The translations under genes and the position numbers were made by a program. This document shows, in pieces, positions 1 through 10,189 of a stretch of DNA of 64,000 nucleotides (its first letter is position 1; each line of letters starts with the position of its first letter). Origin of the DNA: Nymphaea colorata (Eukaryota > Streptophyta > Magnoliopsida > Nymphaeales > Nymphaeaceae); the NCBI RefSeq assembly GCF_008831285.2, contig NC_045139.1, forward strand, positions 32,585,706 through 32,649,705, given 5' to 3'. The notes beneath the pieces were generated by a model that did not search any database, had not been told where the DNA came from, and was given only the letters and a program-made list of their open reading frames with translations.

Positions 1-699
1 GAACAGCTAATTTGGTCATGTGTTTGATTTTGGCATTTGGGTGTTTTGATATTACATTTGTTTGTTAATTGGCTTTCCCCTTACCTACATCAATCCACAC
101 CCCCGCCTCTCCCTCTCCCTCTCAATTTTAGCTGCAGGTTCTCACCATGTCTCCCTCTCCTTACAGCAATGTATTTCGGAATAATAAGGAAATTTTTTAG
201 GGGTGAAGATATTTTGAGCAATCTTGCAACTCGTGCTTGGTGCTCACTTTTATTTTCGTGGTCTTCCAAACTTGCAGGTACTCTCTTGAAGTATGTGTTA
301 CTTTCCTTGCTGTTTTTTTTTTTTGTCAAATGATTTTGCAAATTTCCTGATTAGGCCGACTACTCCTTCTGGGGAACCTTATTCAACCCCATATGTACCA
401 AGGACTTGCAGCCTCTAGGTTTCTCCTAAAGGACCTTATAGGGGGGAGGGGAGCCTACTCTTTTACATCCACCAAAACCCATTTCATCTTTCATGCACAA
501 TTTTCATGCACAATGGTATACCTTCGTGTTAGGAGAGTTTTATCTGTAGTTAGGCGATGTGCCCTTAGGCGATGTGCCCTACCGGCGCTGGGCTTTGGAA
601 GCAGCCTAGAATGGACTTCCCATGATTCTCAGGGGTCCACCCCTGAGCTGGAATTTCTAAGCCGAGCAGTTGTTTGAGTGCCATGGAATCAGTGACCAG

Positions 700-960
700 A
701 GGGTGGGCCACACGGCGGACGGATCTGTTATCAAGTGGTACTGGTGATGCAGCATGGCAAACCAAGATGGGATGGGCTATGGGCTAGTCGATGGGATGAA
801 ATCCTATTTTGGACCGATTCAATGTCGAACTGTCCACAATCGGTCAGAGGATGAAGCACTTGTGGGAGCATTATTAGGTGGCCTAAAGAGAAAATAAGGA
901 TTGAGGTAGGCTGCCAAACCCCACAGACTTTCATAAGAATGGTGGAAGAGAACACAGGTG
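700..960 (+). pseudogene. gag fragment, Ty3/gypsy type
   Basis: Around 836-920 one frame reads RSEDEALVGALLGGLK, and after a one-base frameshift the next residues are EIRIEV. This matches the conserved gag capsid region of plant gypsy elements, where a LxGLKPEIRxEV-like motif is usual. Stops and the frameshift show that it is dead. A reverse-complement partner lies near 12880-13170, and a third partial copy lies inside the spacer at about 5440-5560. The family call is inference from the motif and from the pol sequences downstream. Confidence 0.55.
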
Positions 961-992
961 AGATAGTAGGAATGGTGGAAGGTGAGACACTA

Positions 993-1350
993 GAGACGAA
1001 GTGCCCCAGTTGAAGGATCCTTGAGAGGAGAGGGCCCAGAGTCTAAGGCCTTGGGTTGCACACCAAGGTTGGGACCAACGTTCAATGTGGTGGTGGTGGT
1101 GGGAGACGGGAGCCCACTGAAATGCCACGGTGATAGACTGGTGATCGGTGGGTGAAGAAGACGAGCTGCCCTAAAGGAACGTTGGGGGAGTCTTCTTGCC
1201 ATCGGGGGAGGAAGTGCCCCAGTTTGAAAGGGCCCCGAGTCAGCTGGACAATTTAAGACAGCTAAGGCCTTGGGTCAGCAGCCAACGTTCGGTGGTGGGA
1301 CCAACGTTCAATGTCGTGGTGGGAGAGGGGAGTGCACTGAAATGCGAAGG
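993..1350 (+). repeat. Imperfect direct duplication inside the left arm
   Basis: Two related blocks of about 130-140 bp (about 993-1120 and 1207-1350) share the order GAAGTGCCCCAGTT, a GGCCC run, AAGGCCTTGGGT, GGGACCAACGTTCAATG and a GGTGGGAGA tail. The right arm lacks most of this stretch, so it was inserted or duplicated in the left arm, or deleted from the right arm, after the arms separated. It lies between the gag and protease remnants. Confidence 0.6.
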
Positions 1351-1648
1351 CATTCACTTGAACTGGGGTCGACGATGGCAAGGCGTATCAACCCCAAGCG
1401 CTTAGAGGAGCTGCGAGCTGCTGAAGGAATTGAGCAATGTATTATTGAAGCGCCAAGAGGAGCAAGAGCAAGTGATCACAACATCTAGTTGCAGCCAGGG
1501 GCCAGGGGGAGACTGCGCCCTGCCTGGCATAGGAGACACCACCAGAGATTTCACTGCATGCGCTCATAGGGGATGAGGTTCCCCAATTGATGAGGATTGA
1601 ACGGGGGTCAGTGTTTTGATCGACATCAGATCAACGCAAAACTAAGCA

Positions 1649-1873
1649 GTGTGGAGACGTCTTGTGGTGGTAGGGGACGGCAGCCACCAGGAAGTACTTG
1701 AAATACAGGGCCATAGCTTCCATGTCCAACTTTACACACTCGCTATGGCTGGAGCAGACTTGGTCTTGGGCATACAATGGTTGCGCGACCTTGGGGAAGT
1801 AGACTGGGATTTTGTTGGCATGAAGATGAAATTCCATGGGCCAGGGGATGAGAAATTAACACTAGGGGCAGTT
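1649..1873 (+). pseudogene. Retropepsin-like protease fragment of the gypsy element
   Basis: One open frame holds GDGSHQEVLEIQGHSF, then AGADLVLGIQWLRDLGEVDW and a following MKFHGP motif. These are the C-terminal hallmarks of the plant retrotransposon aspartic protease (RVP_2) domain, where a GxDxVLGxxWLxxLG segment is conserved. The catalytic DSG region upstream cannot be read in this frame. The right-arm counterpart lies near 12430-12634 on the minus strand. Confidence 0.7.
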
Positions 1874-2029
1874 CCCAGGAAGTTTTGTGAAGAAAAGTCT
1901 GAGTCTCCTCAAAGGACCAGCATCTCCTAAAGGACCAGCTGCTACCTTCTGTCCAATAGTGAATCCAGAGTGCAGGGGACAAACGTTAGAATCCCTCGAT
2001 GATCTTGTTTCAGCAGGTTTTCTTGCCGC

Positions 2030-2420
2030 CCAGGTTATTTCCCTAAGTTTGTCCATGTCCATGGCTACGACACACTAGCTGCACAAGGGGAAGTTCGTGT
2101 GGACTGCAAACCAAGCCTTCCAAAGGTTGAAGCAGGCTGTCACCACTGCGCTTGTCTTACAATTACCCAATTTCTAACAACCCTTCCCGGTGGAGTCAGA
2201 CGCATCAGACCTGGGTGCTGTCCTAGGTGTGGGTGCTGTCCTGAGCCAAAACAACCACCCCATAGCTATTTCATTAAGGCCATGGGCGTCACCTTCAGCA
2301 GCAGGTCAGCATATGCAAAGGAATTGATTGCCATAGTCTTCGCAGTCCCAAGTGGAAACATTACCTCCTAGGACAGCGATTTGTGGTGCTAACAGATCAT
2401 CAAAGTCAAATACTCCTGCA
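2030..2420 (+). pseudogene. Reverse transcriptase C-terminus / RNase H fragment
   Basis: Across several frames the sequence gives FPKFVHGYGTLA, then AFQRLKQAVTTALVLQLPNF, a QPFPVESDASDLGAVL-like stretch and YFIKAMGVTFSSRSAY. This is the usual order of the RT thumb/connection and RNase H in Ty3/gypsy pol, followed by the LTDHQS motif near 2385-2405. The frame changes several times, and a local duplication at 2212-2244 adds another disruption. The RT palm with the YxDD catalytic box is absent. Confidence 0.7.
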
Positions 2421-2699
2421 ACAACACTGACACCGGCGCAGAAATGGTTTCTCAAGTTAATAGGCTTCGATTTTGAGGTACACTGTAAGGGAAAAGGAAT
2501 GTAAGGGAAAAGGAAAGCGCAGCAGATGCCCAGCCCGATGCAGCAGATTAATACAACACCCCCGATGCAGCAGATTAATACAACACCGATGCCCAGCCCG
2601 CCCGATGCCCAGCCTGCGAACCTTGTCTCAAGTACATACTCAGTTGTCTCTGGCAGCTGCCTCAGTTCAGCAACTTAAGGAGCGTTAACCCTCTTAAGA

Positions 2700-2910
2700 T
2701 ATAAGAATAGAACCTTAGGGTCGACTATGGGTAGATCATTTAGAGCCTGGGCGGAATTTTCTTATAATACCGGCTGGGAGTTCCTCTACAAAAACCACCC
2801 CATTTGAAGCTGTCTATGGGAAGCCCCCTCCCGACGCTATCAACCATCCCAGCCTAAGGTGTCGAGAGTCCTTAAGGACTTAAGGAGCACCTAGCAGTGA
2901 AACATCCATC
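2700..2910 (+). pseudogene. Integrase C-terminal fragment
   Basis: The sequence encodes AWAEFSYNTGW followed by a PFEAVYGKPPP-like stretch, which is the conserved region after the integrase core in gypsy elements. It then runs into KVSRVLKDLRST. The integrase zinc finger and catalytic core present in the right arm are missing here, so the left arm suffered an internal deletion close to 2700. Confidence 0.65.
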
Positions 2911-3124
2911 CTGTCTTCCACCTCTCAAAACTGAAGGTTTGCTCCCACCCATCCAACCAGGATGTAGTAACCTCTCCTCCCATTGTGGAGGACCAGACCA
3001 CAGCCCTTCAGACGGGCATCCGCAATAAAGGCAACAATGGCTCCTACACCACATGGCTAATAGAATGAACTCATTGTGAGGATAATACCATAGGAGATTC
3101 TCAGGCTCAGGATAAGGTGTTTAT

Positions 3125-3138
3125 GTAGGGGGGAATAT
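3125..3138 (+). other. Polypurine tract next to the LTR
   Basis: A purine-rich GTAGGGGGGAATAT stretch lies directly before the LTR start TGTTAGGCGC. That is the expected place and composition for the plus-strand primer of an LTR retrotransposon. The mirrored copy is at 9872-9886. Confidence 0.6.
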
Positions 3139-3458
3139 TGTTAGGCGCTGAATTAACACTGTCTCACGTTCATTGTTTTTTTTGTTTTGTTCTATTTCAA
3201 CACTCAGGAGTTCGCGGGTCGGGTCAGCAGTTAGGCCTTGTAAATTGTAATAAGTCCACCCACGCGGGTCGGGTCAGCAGTTAGGCTTTGTAAATTGTAA
3301 TAAGTCCACCCACTCCCTTGATACGCATGTATATAAATCTCTTTAGGGGAATTAAAACCCTAAGAGTTAATGGAAATGAATTGAAGTTGGGCTTCACACT
3401 TGTCTGTGTGTGTTAGACAAACTAGAGCGCAAGGGTCGATAGTTGTTGAGAGCTATCA
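3139..3458 (+). repeat. LTR of the gypsy element, left arm
   Basis: The block starts TGTTAG next to the polypurine tract and plausibly ends CTATCA (TG...CA, near-inverted ends). A TATA-like TATATAAAT at about 3329-3337 marks the likely LTR promoter. It is about 40 bp longer than the mirrored LTR (9595-9871) because a 50 bp unit containing CGGGTCGGGTCAGCAGTTAG is tandemly duplicated at about 3214-3312. The 3' boundary is inferred. Confidence 0.65.
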
Positions 3459-3477
3459 GTGTCGGATTTCATAGGCA

Positions 3478-3690
3478 TGCGAATGCATTTTGATCAAAAT
3501 GAGGGGAGCACCTTTTAAACTTTTAAAAGGTAAGGCTGCATCCCTAATGTTGCTGGTGGCGTCTGATCTGGAACCAGCTGACGCAGTCGTAGAGGGTCGA
3601 CGATGGCAAGGTTGTATCAACCCCAAGTGCTTAGAGTGAAGTGCCAAGAGGACTACCACCAGCAAGAGCTAGTGATCACAACATCGAGTT
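3478..3690 (+). pseudogene. Displaced pol fragment after the LTR
   Basis: After the LTR, where gag leader would be expected, the sequence instead encodes a protease-RT linker: VASDLEPADAV, then RRWQGCINPK and a truncated copy of the LLKEFSNVFEAPRGLP-type segment seen in the right arm at 9358-9594. Both arms have this order, so the rearrangement is older than the inverted repeat or was copied with it. The inverted repeat loses similarity near 3665-3690. Confidence 0.55.
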
Positions 3691-5439
3691 ACGGTGCTTA
3701 ATAGGAAGGTGGTCCAAAACTTTGCATCGTAAGAAGAAAAAAGATGGCAGCAGTTGATAGCTAGACATAATTCATGTGTCTCTATGATGCAGTTCTGCCG
3801 TATTTAAGATATTAACAAGTTTATCATGCCCTAGCAATTTTTAAAACAGCATGGTGGTCCAGACGTCAACTAAAATACCTAGAGATATGGATTGTTTTTA
3901 GTTGAGGACATATGTATTGGTCATATTGTTTGAATGTCGGATGCCCTTTGATTTATTGGTAATATTTTGGCGTATATTTTTCACATTTGTAGTTAAAAGG
4001 GGGCCTCGTCTTTCCTTTTAAATGCAGACGTTGGGGGTGTTAATAGGAGTGGGCAGCAGCTGTTGTAATCAGACGAAGTCCTCGCCCCACCTGCCTACAT
4101 ATGACCATCAAGGTATGCCTCTGGAACCTTTGGTACAACCGTCACTTGAAATTGGAGAACCAACATTGTTCACCCAACAATTGGTGCAATAGTCACAGCT
4201 TTGTGTAGATTTTTTGCAGAACAAGGGGACGGAGGGCAGCTTCAGCAAAGAAAACTCTTGTTCTTTATTATAAATTTCAGGGTAGAAGGTTCAGGATACA
4301 GTAGTAAGGGATGGCATTGAAGATCATCCATGGCAGTCATTCACTACCTAAGCAACCATGGTAACAAGGTTCCCCTACTTCCCATCCAAGGATTTCTGTT
4401 CATGTGAAGGCATAGATGAGTTACCAGTTGTTAATGTTTCTTTTGTTAAAGTGGAGAATTGGACTAAGGTTGCTCAGAAATGCCTTTTGCATGGACATAA
4501 CGTTCTTGGGAGTTAACGAGTGTCCTTAAACTTGTTGAAGATTGGGGGTCGGCAAGAACTAAGAGGGATACAACACTTGCCCAGGTCGTCCTCATGTCAT
4601 CTAGCCTCAAGGTTGCTTTCAGCGTTGGATGCCAAAGCTAGAAAGGCAGTTTTGGGGGCATTTATTGGAGGAGATCAGTTCCTGGATGGGAGTTGAATCT
4701 AAGGAACATACTTGAATTCCTGCCATCAGTATCACATAATAAAGCAAACTTCACTTGCATCACCATTCAAACTTTGCAAGGAAAATTAGTCACTCCCCCT
4801 AGTGGTGACATGAAACACCATATCCACAAAGTTTTAGGGATAGAGTCGAAGCTTTCAGGACGGCTTTTCAGTATTCTTTTGGACTGGAAATGTGTATTCT
4901 TTCCAAAAATGTGCTCCCACACGCAGCATCCGTTGCTTTCCCACGACAACCAAGTAGCCTTTTTGGTGAGGATGATGCCTCATCAATATCCTTGAGTAGT
5001 CCTGAGGTCCCACGGAACTACTTCCCTCTTTTGTTGTATGGAATTCATTGTACCTTTCTACCCTAATTTGATTTAACTATATGGAATTTTTTTTTTTCAA
5101 TTGCATCTCATGCCATTTACTAATTTGAGCATCGCACATTGATTTCAACCAATATTTTCGATTGTATCTAATTGACACTTTCAATTTGATCGTGAGGATG
5201 AGCAAATCCCAGTTCTCATGGGAATGCATCCCCCTTTGCTGTACGGGGTTTCTTCCACAAGTGCGGTTTCTTCCACAAGTGCTTCGTCCTCTGACATGTT
5301 ACTAAACTCCTCAAAACATTCTTGGTAGTTGACGGGGCTCTTGCTGCCTTGGGTATCCCACAGCCTGTTGTTTCCGTTGAGACACCTGTGTTGTACTATT
5401 TCAAAACAGCCTGTGTTGTACTATCTCAAAACAGTCTGG

Positions 5440-5560
5440 AAGCCTGTTGGGTTTGGCAGCCTCCACCTCAATCCATATTTCCTCTTTAGGCCACCTAGGA
5501 ATGCTCCACAAGTGCTTCATCCTCCGACCATGTTACTAAACTCCTCAAAACACACGTGAC
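5440..5560 (-). pseudogene. Third gag fragment, inside the spacer
   Basis: The reverse complement matches the left-arm gag block at about 836-925: a GAGGATGAAGCACTTGTG core, then GGTGGCCTAAAGAG and GGCTGCCAAACCC follow in the same order. It shows that the same gypsy family also seeded the spacer, or that the arms and spacer were built from shuffled pieces of one family. It is too short and interrupted to be functional. Confidence 0.6.
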
Positions 5561-6270
5561 TCATAACAACAATCATGCTTAGAAAAATTCTAACCAACTC
5601 AAGGATTTGATGCTAAATTTTCTGCTATCTTGAAGAATAAATAATTGATATTCCAAGATTTGATGAAACTTCATGGCAGGAAAAACAATCCTGAAAACAA
5701 AATGAAAAAAGTAACTGATGTGAGTTGAAAAGCAACTAAATGTGCATAACAGCTTTATTTGTAGAAGACTGAGAAGTACACTTTTGCACAGTACATGCAC
5801 AAAAAAGACAGCAAGTGCTCTGCTGTTCAGTAAATGATCAAGTAGCACTTAAACAATTCATCAAATCTACACAAATTCATCAAACAACACTATATCCCTG
5901 GAACTACACCAAACCACCAATTGCATTGTCCAGCCTTCTGAACTCTTCAACCAACTCCATCGGCAAGGATTCTTCTATAAGCCAAACTGGCCAGACAGTG
6001 ACTCCCCCTCTGGGCAGCACAACCTCTGATAACACTCCGTGCCCAGGAAGAGAAAGAACTGCCACCGGAAACATAGCCCAAAACTCACTAGGTTGTAGAT
6101 GTAGTCATCGTTAGGGCTCCAAGATTCAGGGCTAGGCACGCCATACACCTCAGTCCCTATTTGCAGTAGCAAATAGCCATGAGGAATTTCATCTGATGGC
6201 TGAAGCATGGATGATTAACAGAGACACCCGGCTGCCTTATGGCTGGAATCGATCAACACTGCTCTGGCAT

Positions 6271-6420
6271 GCTTTGATACAAGTTGTTAGCCACCGCTAA
6301 CAAGGGTCGCCCCTTCGAACCCAGTAACGCTCGCACGCTTGGCCCCAATCCCCGATAAGGGTTCTCCCTCGCTAGAGGGCCACACTCTCAATGTTAGTGG
6401 TGGTTTCCAACTCAGGTCCT
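6271..6420 (-). mobile_element. Possible LTR edge with primer-binding site, minus orientation
   Basis: On the minus strand the sequence reads CTAACA, a two-base gap, then TTGTATCAAAGC. This resembles an LTR 3' end (CTAACA) followed by a primer-binding site complementary to initiator Met-tRNA (usual form TGGTATCAGAGC), with two or three mismatches. The LTR would extend to higher coordinates from 6285; its other end is not found. A block near 6331-6375 (AATCCCCGATAAGGG) resembles 8848-8895 (AATCCCCGATTAGGG). This is a remnant at best. Confidence 0.35.
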
Positions 6421-7153
6421 TTGACCGTATATATAAGCACTAATAGATCAGTCTCTTGGGGATCCAATCTAATTTTATACCCAATGCCAAACACTTTGAC
6501 AATTAAACGCCAGCAGCTTCTGTATTTTGTCATAAGCAACACCAAAGAATTTCCAAGCTGTTCAACAAGTTTCAAGCTGCTCAACAAGTTCGAGAAAGAC
6601 TCCTAATTCTGTCCCATTGAAAAGGCATACAACAATTGTGGCTTAGCTGCCTGTACCTTAATGCGAATTTCATCAGTTCAGCCTCCTACAAAAGGAATCT
6701 ATGAGAGCTTTAACATGTCACCATGGACGTATAATTTATTTCTTCAAACTCAGCCTCTTAAGACATATTTTCTGCTTGACTTTATAGATAGTTCATCATT
6801 ATAATCTAAGTTGAAGGGCCAAATCGAACCATTACAGCATCAATAGACTGCTGCCACCTTGGTCAAGAGACAAACTACTTAAACCATCTAATTTTTCGTC
6901 CTTCCAAATGCACTACAGATAGGGAAACCCTTTGATAAACTAAAATTCCCTGGCAGTTAGGGCTCAGCTCCAATGATCCGGCTAAGTGAAATACCTCCTT
7001 AGGCATCTTAATGTAGGGGTATGTTTTCTCTATATCCCCCCTGAGATGTATCATCGGCAGACTGTTGAACTTGTTGCGTGCCTGAAGAATTAGGATGAGC
7101 AGGAGGGCAATGTATGTTGATTGAAAATTTAACATGGCTCTACAATTGCCCAC
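6372..7153 (-). pseudogene. Coding-like remnants, possibly DUF295/F-box type
   Basis: Two minus-strand open segments (6875-7153 and 6372-6587) follow one another. The first ends with SLELSPNCQGILVY and LEGRKIRWFK, and the second begins LKLVEQLGNSLVLLMTK and contains KIRLDPQETD. The order and character recall plant DUF295 F-box proteins (an SSPDC-like segment, a W near a glycine-poor strand, then a YLVES-like segment and a KLD motif). No F-box, start codon or clean splice sites could be identified. This is a weak guess from pattern memory. Confidence 0.18.
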
Positions 7154-7186
7154 ATCCTAATCCCAAGAATGTGTATCATAAAGTGA

Positions 7187-7223
<37 letters not shown>

Positions 7224-9357
7224 CACCTTCAACCATTCATCTAGTGCACAATATACTTCCAGACCTCCAGCTTTGTTGCCCCGTTCGTTTTCTACAGAAT
7301 AAACCCAAAAAAAAGTCAATACCACACATGCATGTTGTTGGATATAATGTTCAAAATGACTGTTTTGCAAGACACGTCTGAGGCCCCTTGTCCACCAATG
7401 GACTAATTCTGCTAGCATTCTTAAGAGCATTATCTCCTCAACCCATGAACAAATGTACATCAAGCAGGAACGGATTGTTCCTTTTTAGAATGCTAAAACA
7501 GTTCAAGCAATAAAAATAATAATTTGGGGAATCATAAATGTATGTATGCTTGGAATGTATGTACGCTTATTGGTTAAATTGGGCATTCTAAGGCATGTAG
7601 ATAGTCCTATGTCACAAGCATTCTTTACTAGGCAGTCTTCTATAATACAACAAATTGTCAAAATAAATCCATGCTACTGATCGTCATATAGTAAACCACT
7701 CACCTTCTATTCACAGGCCGTCCTACAATCTATCACCTGGTCGATGGATTTCTTCACGGGTTCCAACCATCAATAGATTGCATCAAATAGGCAATGTGCA
7801 TCCCAAAGACCAGCAAGTCTCCCTTGTCGCAAGGGAAATGCAATGAAAGGACTGTTCTAGTGAAAAGGAGAGGGGACATCGAAGGTAATGCACAGCGACC
7901 ATGTGAAAAGTTGCTCTTTAAACTGACAGGCTACTTTTGTCGCAAGGGAGATGCAATGAAAGGACTGTCCTAGTGAAAAGGGGAGGGGAAGTCGAAGGTA
8001 ATGCACAGTGACCATGAGAAAAGTTGCTCCTCAAACTGACTCAGCCTGGCAAATGAATATAAACAAAATTGAAGAGCAATCATGTTATTTGCCTGCTCCC
8101 TCATTGGCCTTGGCAGTTTCATCGGCAAGGGCGTAGCCAATTGTAGGGTCAAAGGTGCTGGAGGTGTAACTCTAGACATGGGATGCCATCCAAGCCTTGG
8201 GAAACATCGCTTTTGCATACTGTAGCTGATTGAAACCAAAATACATGTAAGCTACAAGTATGCCTAATGATTTTTCTTCCTTCTTCATTGCAGGAAAGAA
8301 GTCACAAAATAATAATCTGTTATTGTGGAGATGCCACCTACAAGCAAAGAGGTTTAGGCTTTAGTTGGAGTCTGCACTTGTTGATACTACTTGGACTGGA
8401 GATAAGAAAACCGAATTCTGGCTAGAGACAACTCTAATGAAATTTAAGCAGCATTCTTGTGTCGCTATCGGGAACCTGATAAAAATCTGGCAAAACCATA
8501 ACATGATAACGAATAAACAAAATAAGCAAAACAACAGAAGGACAAGCACATACCGATAAAAATTTGCAGCTGCTGATTGAGGGCTCTTTATAGCTCAATA
8601 ACCTAATTTGTGCTTGAATTTCTATTATTAGCGGGCAGAGACACATGTTTTCCTTGTGAATCTAGAAGGAAACATTGTAGGATTGTTATATATAGACCCA
8701 GTTAATTAGGTAGAGGTGGATGATCAACTTGACTCTCCACCCTGACGATCTCGAGCCACAACAGATTATTTCCAAGCTTCTTGGTAGCAGCCTCTAGCCC
8801 CACCCTTAACAGCAAAAGAACTCACGCACACATCAAACAATGCCCTAATCCCCGATTAGGGTAGTCCTTCTCAAAGGGTTATTTGAGTCAAAGACTGGAT
8901 AGATACACCACAACGCAGGACTTATTTATAACACCAACACCGGGTCTATAAGGCAGCTATGGTCCAAGATCCCGCAACTAACAATTACTTCCCACTTTGA
9001 AATACACCTTCTCCTCAAGGCATGAAGAAAAATTTGGTGATTGCGACAGGCCTTCCTGCACTTGGACACCTCATTACCATGCCTTGAATCAAAATCTGTA
9101 TGGATCATATAGTGATTACTATCCAAGGACCTGATAACACTATTCTGATGTATATGCCTTGCATGCAGAGATATGCTATCGGACTTAGATGGCTGTTGGT
9201 CAGCTACAGAATGCATGCGTTTCCAGAGAAATAGCAGTTGTAGGACCACCTTTGAATTTTCTGCCAGACTGACCTCATGTAGAAGATGCACCTGATCCGT
9301 TTCTAATTTTTCTCCGTATAATTGTCCTTTGTATTTGATCAAAAGTGATTACAGTCA

Positions 9358-9594
9358 AGCCCAACAAGCTGGTAGTCCTCTTGGCGCTTCAAATACATTG
9401 CTGAATTCCTTCAGCAGCTCCTCTAAGCGCTTGGGGTTGATACAACCTTGCCATCGTCGACCCTGTACTGCGTCAGCTGGTTCCAGATCAGACGCCACCA
9501 GCAACATTACGGATGCAGCCTTACCTTTTAATAGTTTAAAAGGTGTTCCCCTCATTTTGATCAAAATGCATCCCATGCCTATGAAATCAGACAC
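9358..9594 (-). pseudogene. Displaced pol fragment, right arm
   Basis: This minus-strand open segment reads through VASDLEPADAVQGRRWQGC and then PKRLEELLKEFSNVFEAPRG. The second part is the stretch that precedes the RT domain in gypsy pol (a LLxEFxxVFxxPxGLP motif). It sits directly after the LTR on the minus strand, mirroring 3478-3690, which is not the normal retrotransposon order. Confidence 0.6.
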
Positions 9595-9871
9595 TGATAG
9601 CTCTCAACAGCTATCGACCCTTGCGCTCTAGTTTGTCTAACACACACACACAAGTGTGAAGTCCAACTTCAATTCCTTTCCATTAACTCTTAGGGTTTTA
9701 ATTCCCCTAGAGAGATTTATATACATGCGTATCAAGGGAGTGGGTGGACTTATTACAATTTACTAGGCCTAACTGCTGACCCGACCCGCGAACTCCTGTG
9801 AGTGTTGAAATAGAACAAAACAGAAAAAACAGTGAAGTGAACGTAAGACATTGCTAGTTCAGCGCCTAACA
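9595..9871 (-). repeat. LTR of the gypsy element, right arm
   Basis: On the minus strand the block begins TGTTAGGCGC at 9871, right after the purine tract, and ends near CTATCA at 9595. The TATA-like element lies near 9715-9723. It is the single-copy version of the left-arm LTR and lacks the 50 bp tandem duplication, so the duplication in the left LTR came later. The 3' boundary is inferred from the CA end and the TG/CA symmetry. Confidence 0.65.
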
Positions 9872-10189
9872 ATATTCCCCCCTACGGAAACACCTTATCC
9901 TCAAGGTGTGAAACCCGGGAAACGCCTGAGAATCTCCTCTGCAAGTTCCCAGGTTGCTGGTATATCCTCACAATGAGTCCATTCTATTAGCCATTCTGTG
10001 GTGTCGGAGCCATTGTACAATGCCTTTATTGCGGACGCCCAGACGTCTGAAGGGCTGAGCAGTGGTCTGGTCCTCCACAATGGGAGGAGAGGTTACTACA
10101 TCCTGGTTGGGTGGGTGGGAGCAAACCTTCAGTTTTGAGACGTGAAAGACAGGATGGATGTTACTTCCTTCAGGGAGAGCTGCAGTAGT

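Larger units (their letters stand above)
1..3690 (+). mobile_element. Left arm of inverted repeat: decayed Ty3/gypsy element, plus orientation
   Basis: This stretch contains, in order, a terminal block (1-530), gag remnants, retropepsin, reverse transcriptase/RNase H pieces, the integrase C-terminus, a polypurine tract, an LTR and a displaced pol fragment. All reading frames are broken by stops, indels and deletions, so the element cannot be autonomous. The same series appears in reverse complement at about 9360-14869: bases 1-7 pair with 14863-14869, the block near 170-200 pairs with about 14700, the gag block near 661-720 pairs with 13081-13170, and the LTR start at 3139 pairs with 9871. 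Compared with the right arm, this copy lacks most of the integrase and has extra sequence at about 860-1480. Its outer end is cut by the window edge. Confidence 0.85.
3691..9350. other. Spacer between the inverted-repeat arms, no intact gene
   Basis: About 5.7 kb without a supportable gene. It holds a third gag fragment (about 5440-5560), local tandem duplications at 5247-5282 and 5385-5433, a possible retroelement primer-binding site at 6271-6282, minus-strand coding-like remnants at about 6370-7160, a (GT)n(GA)n microsatellite at 7187-7222, a repeated non-coding block at 7810-7880 and 7930-8035, and an open frame of 138 codons on the minus strand (8926-9342) with no recognisable domain. Confidence 0.6.

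Noticed and set aside
8926..9342. 138-codon minus-strand open frame next to the right arm
   Set aside because: No family pattern, low-complexity-free but unlike any domain I know, no supporting splice sites or partner exons.
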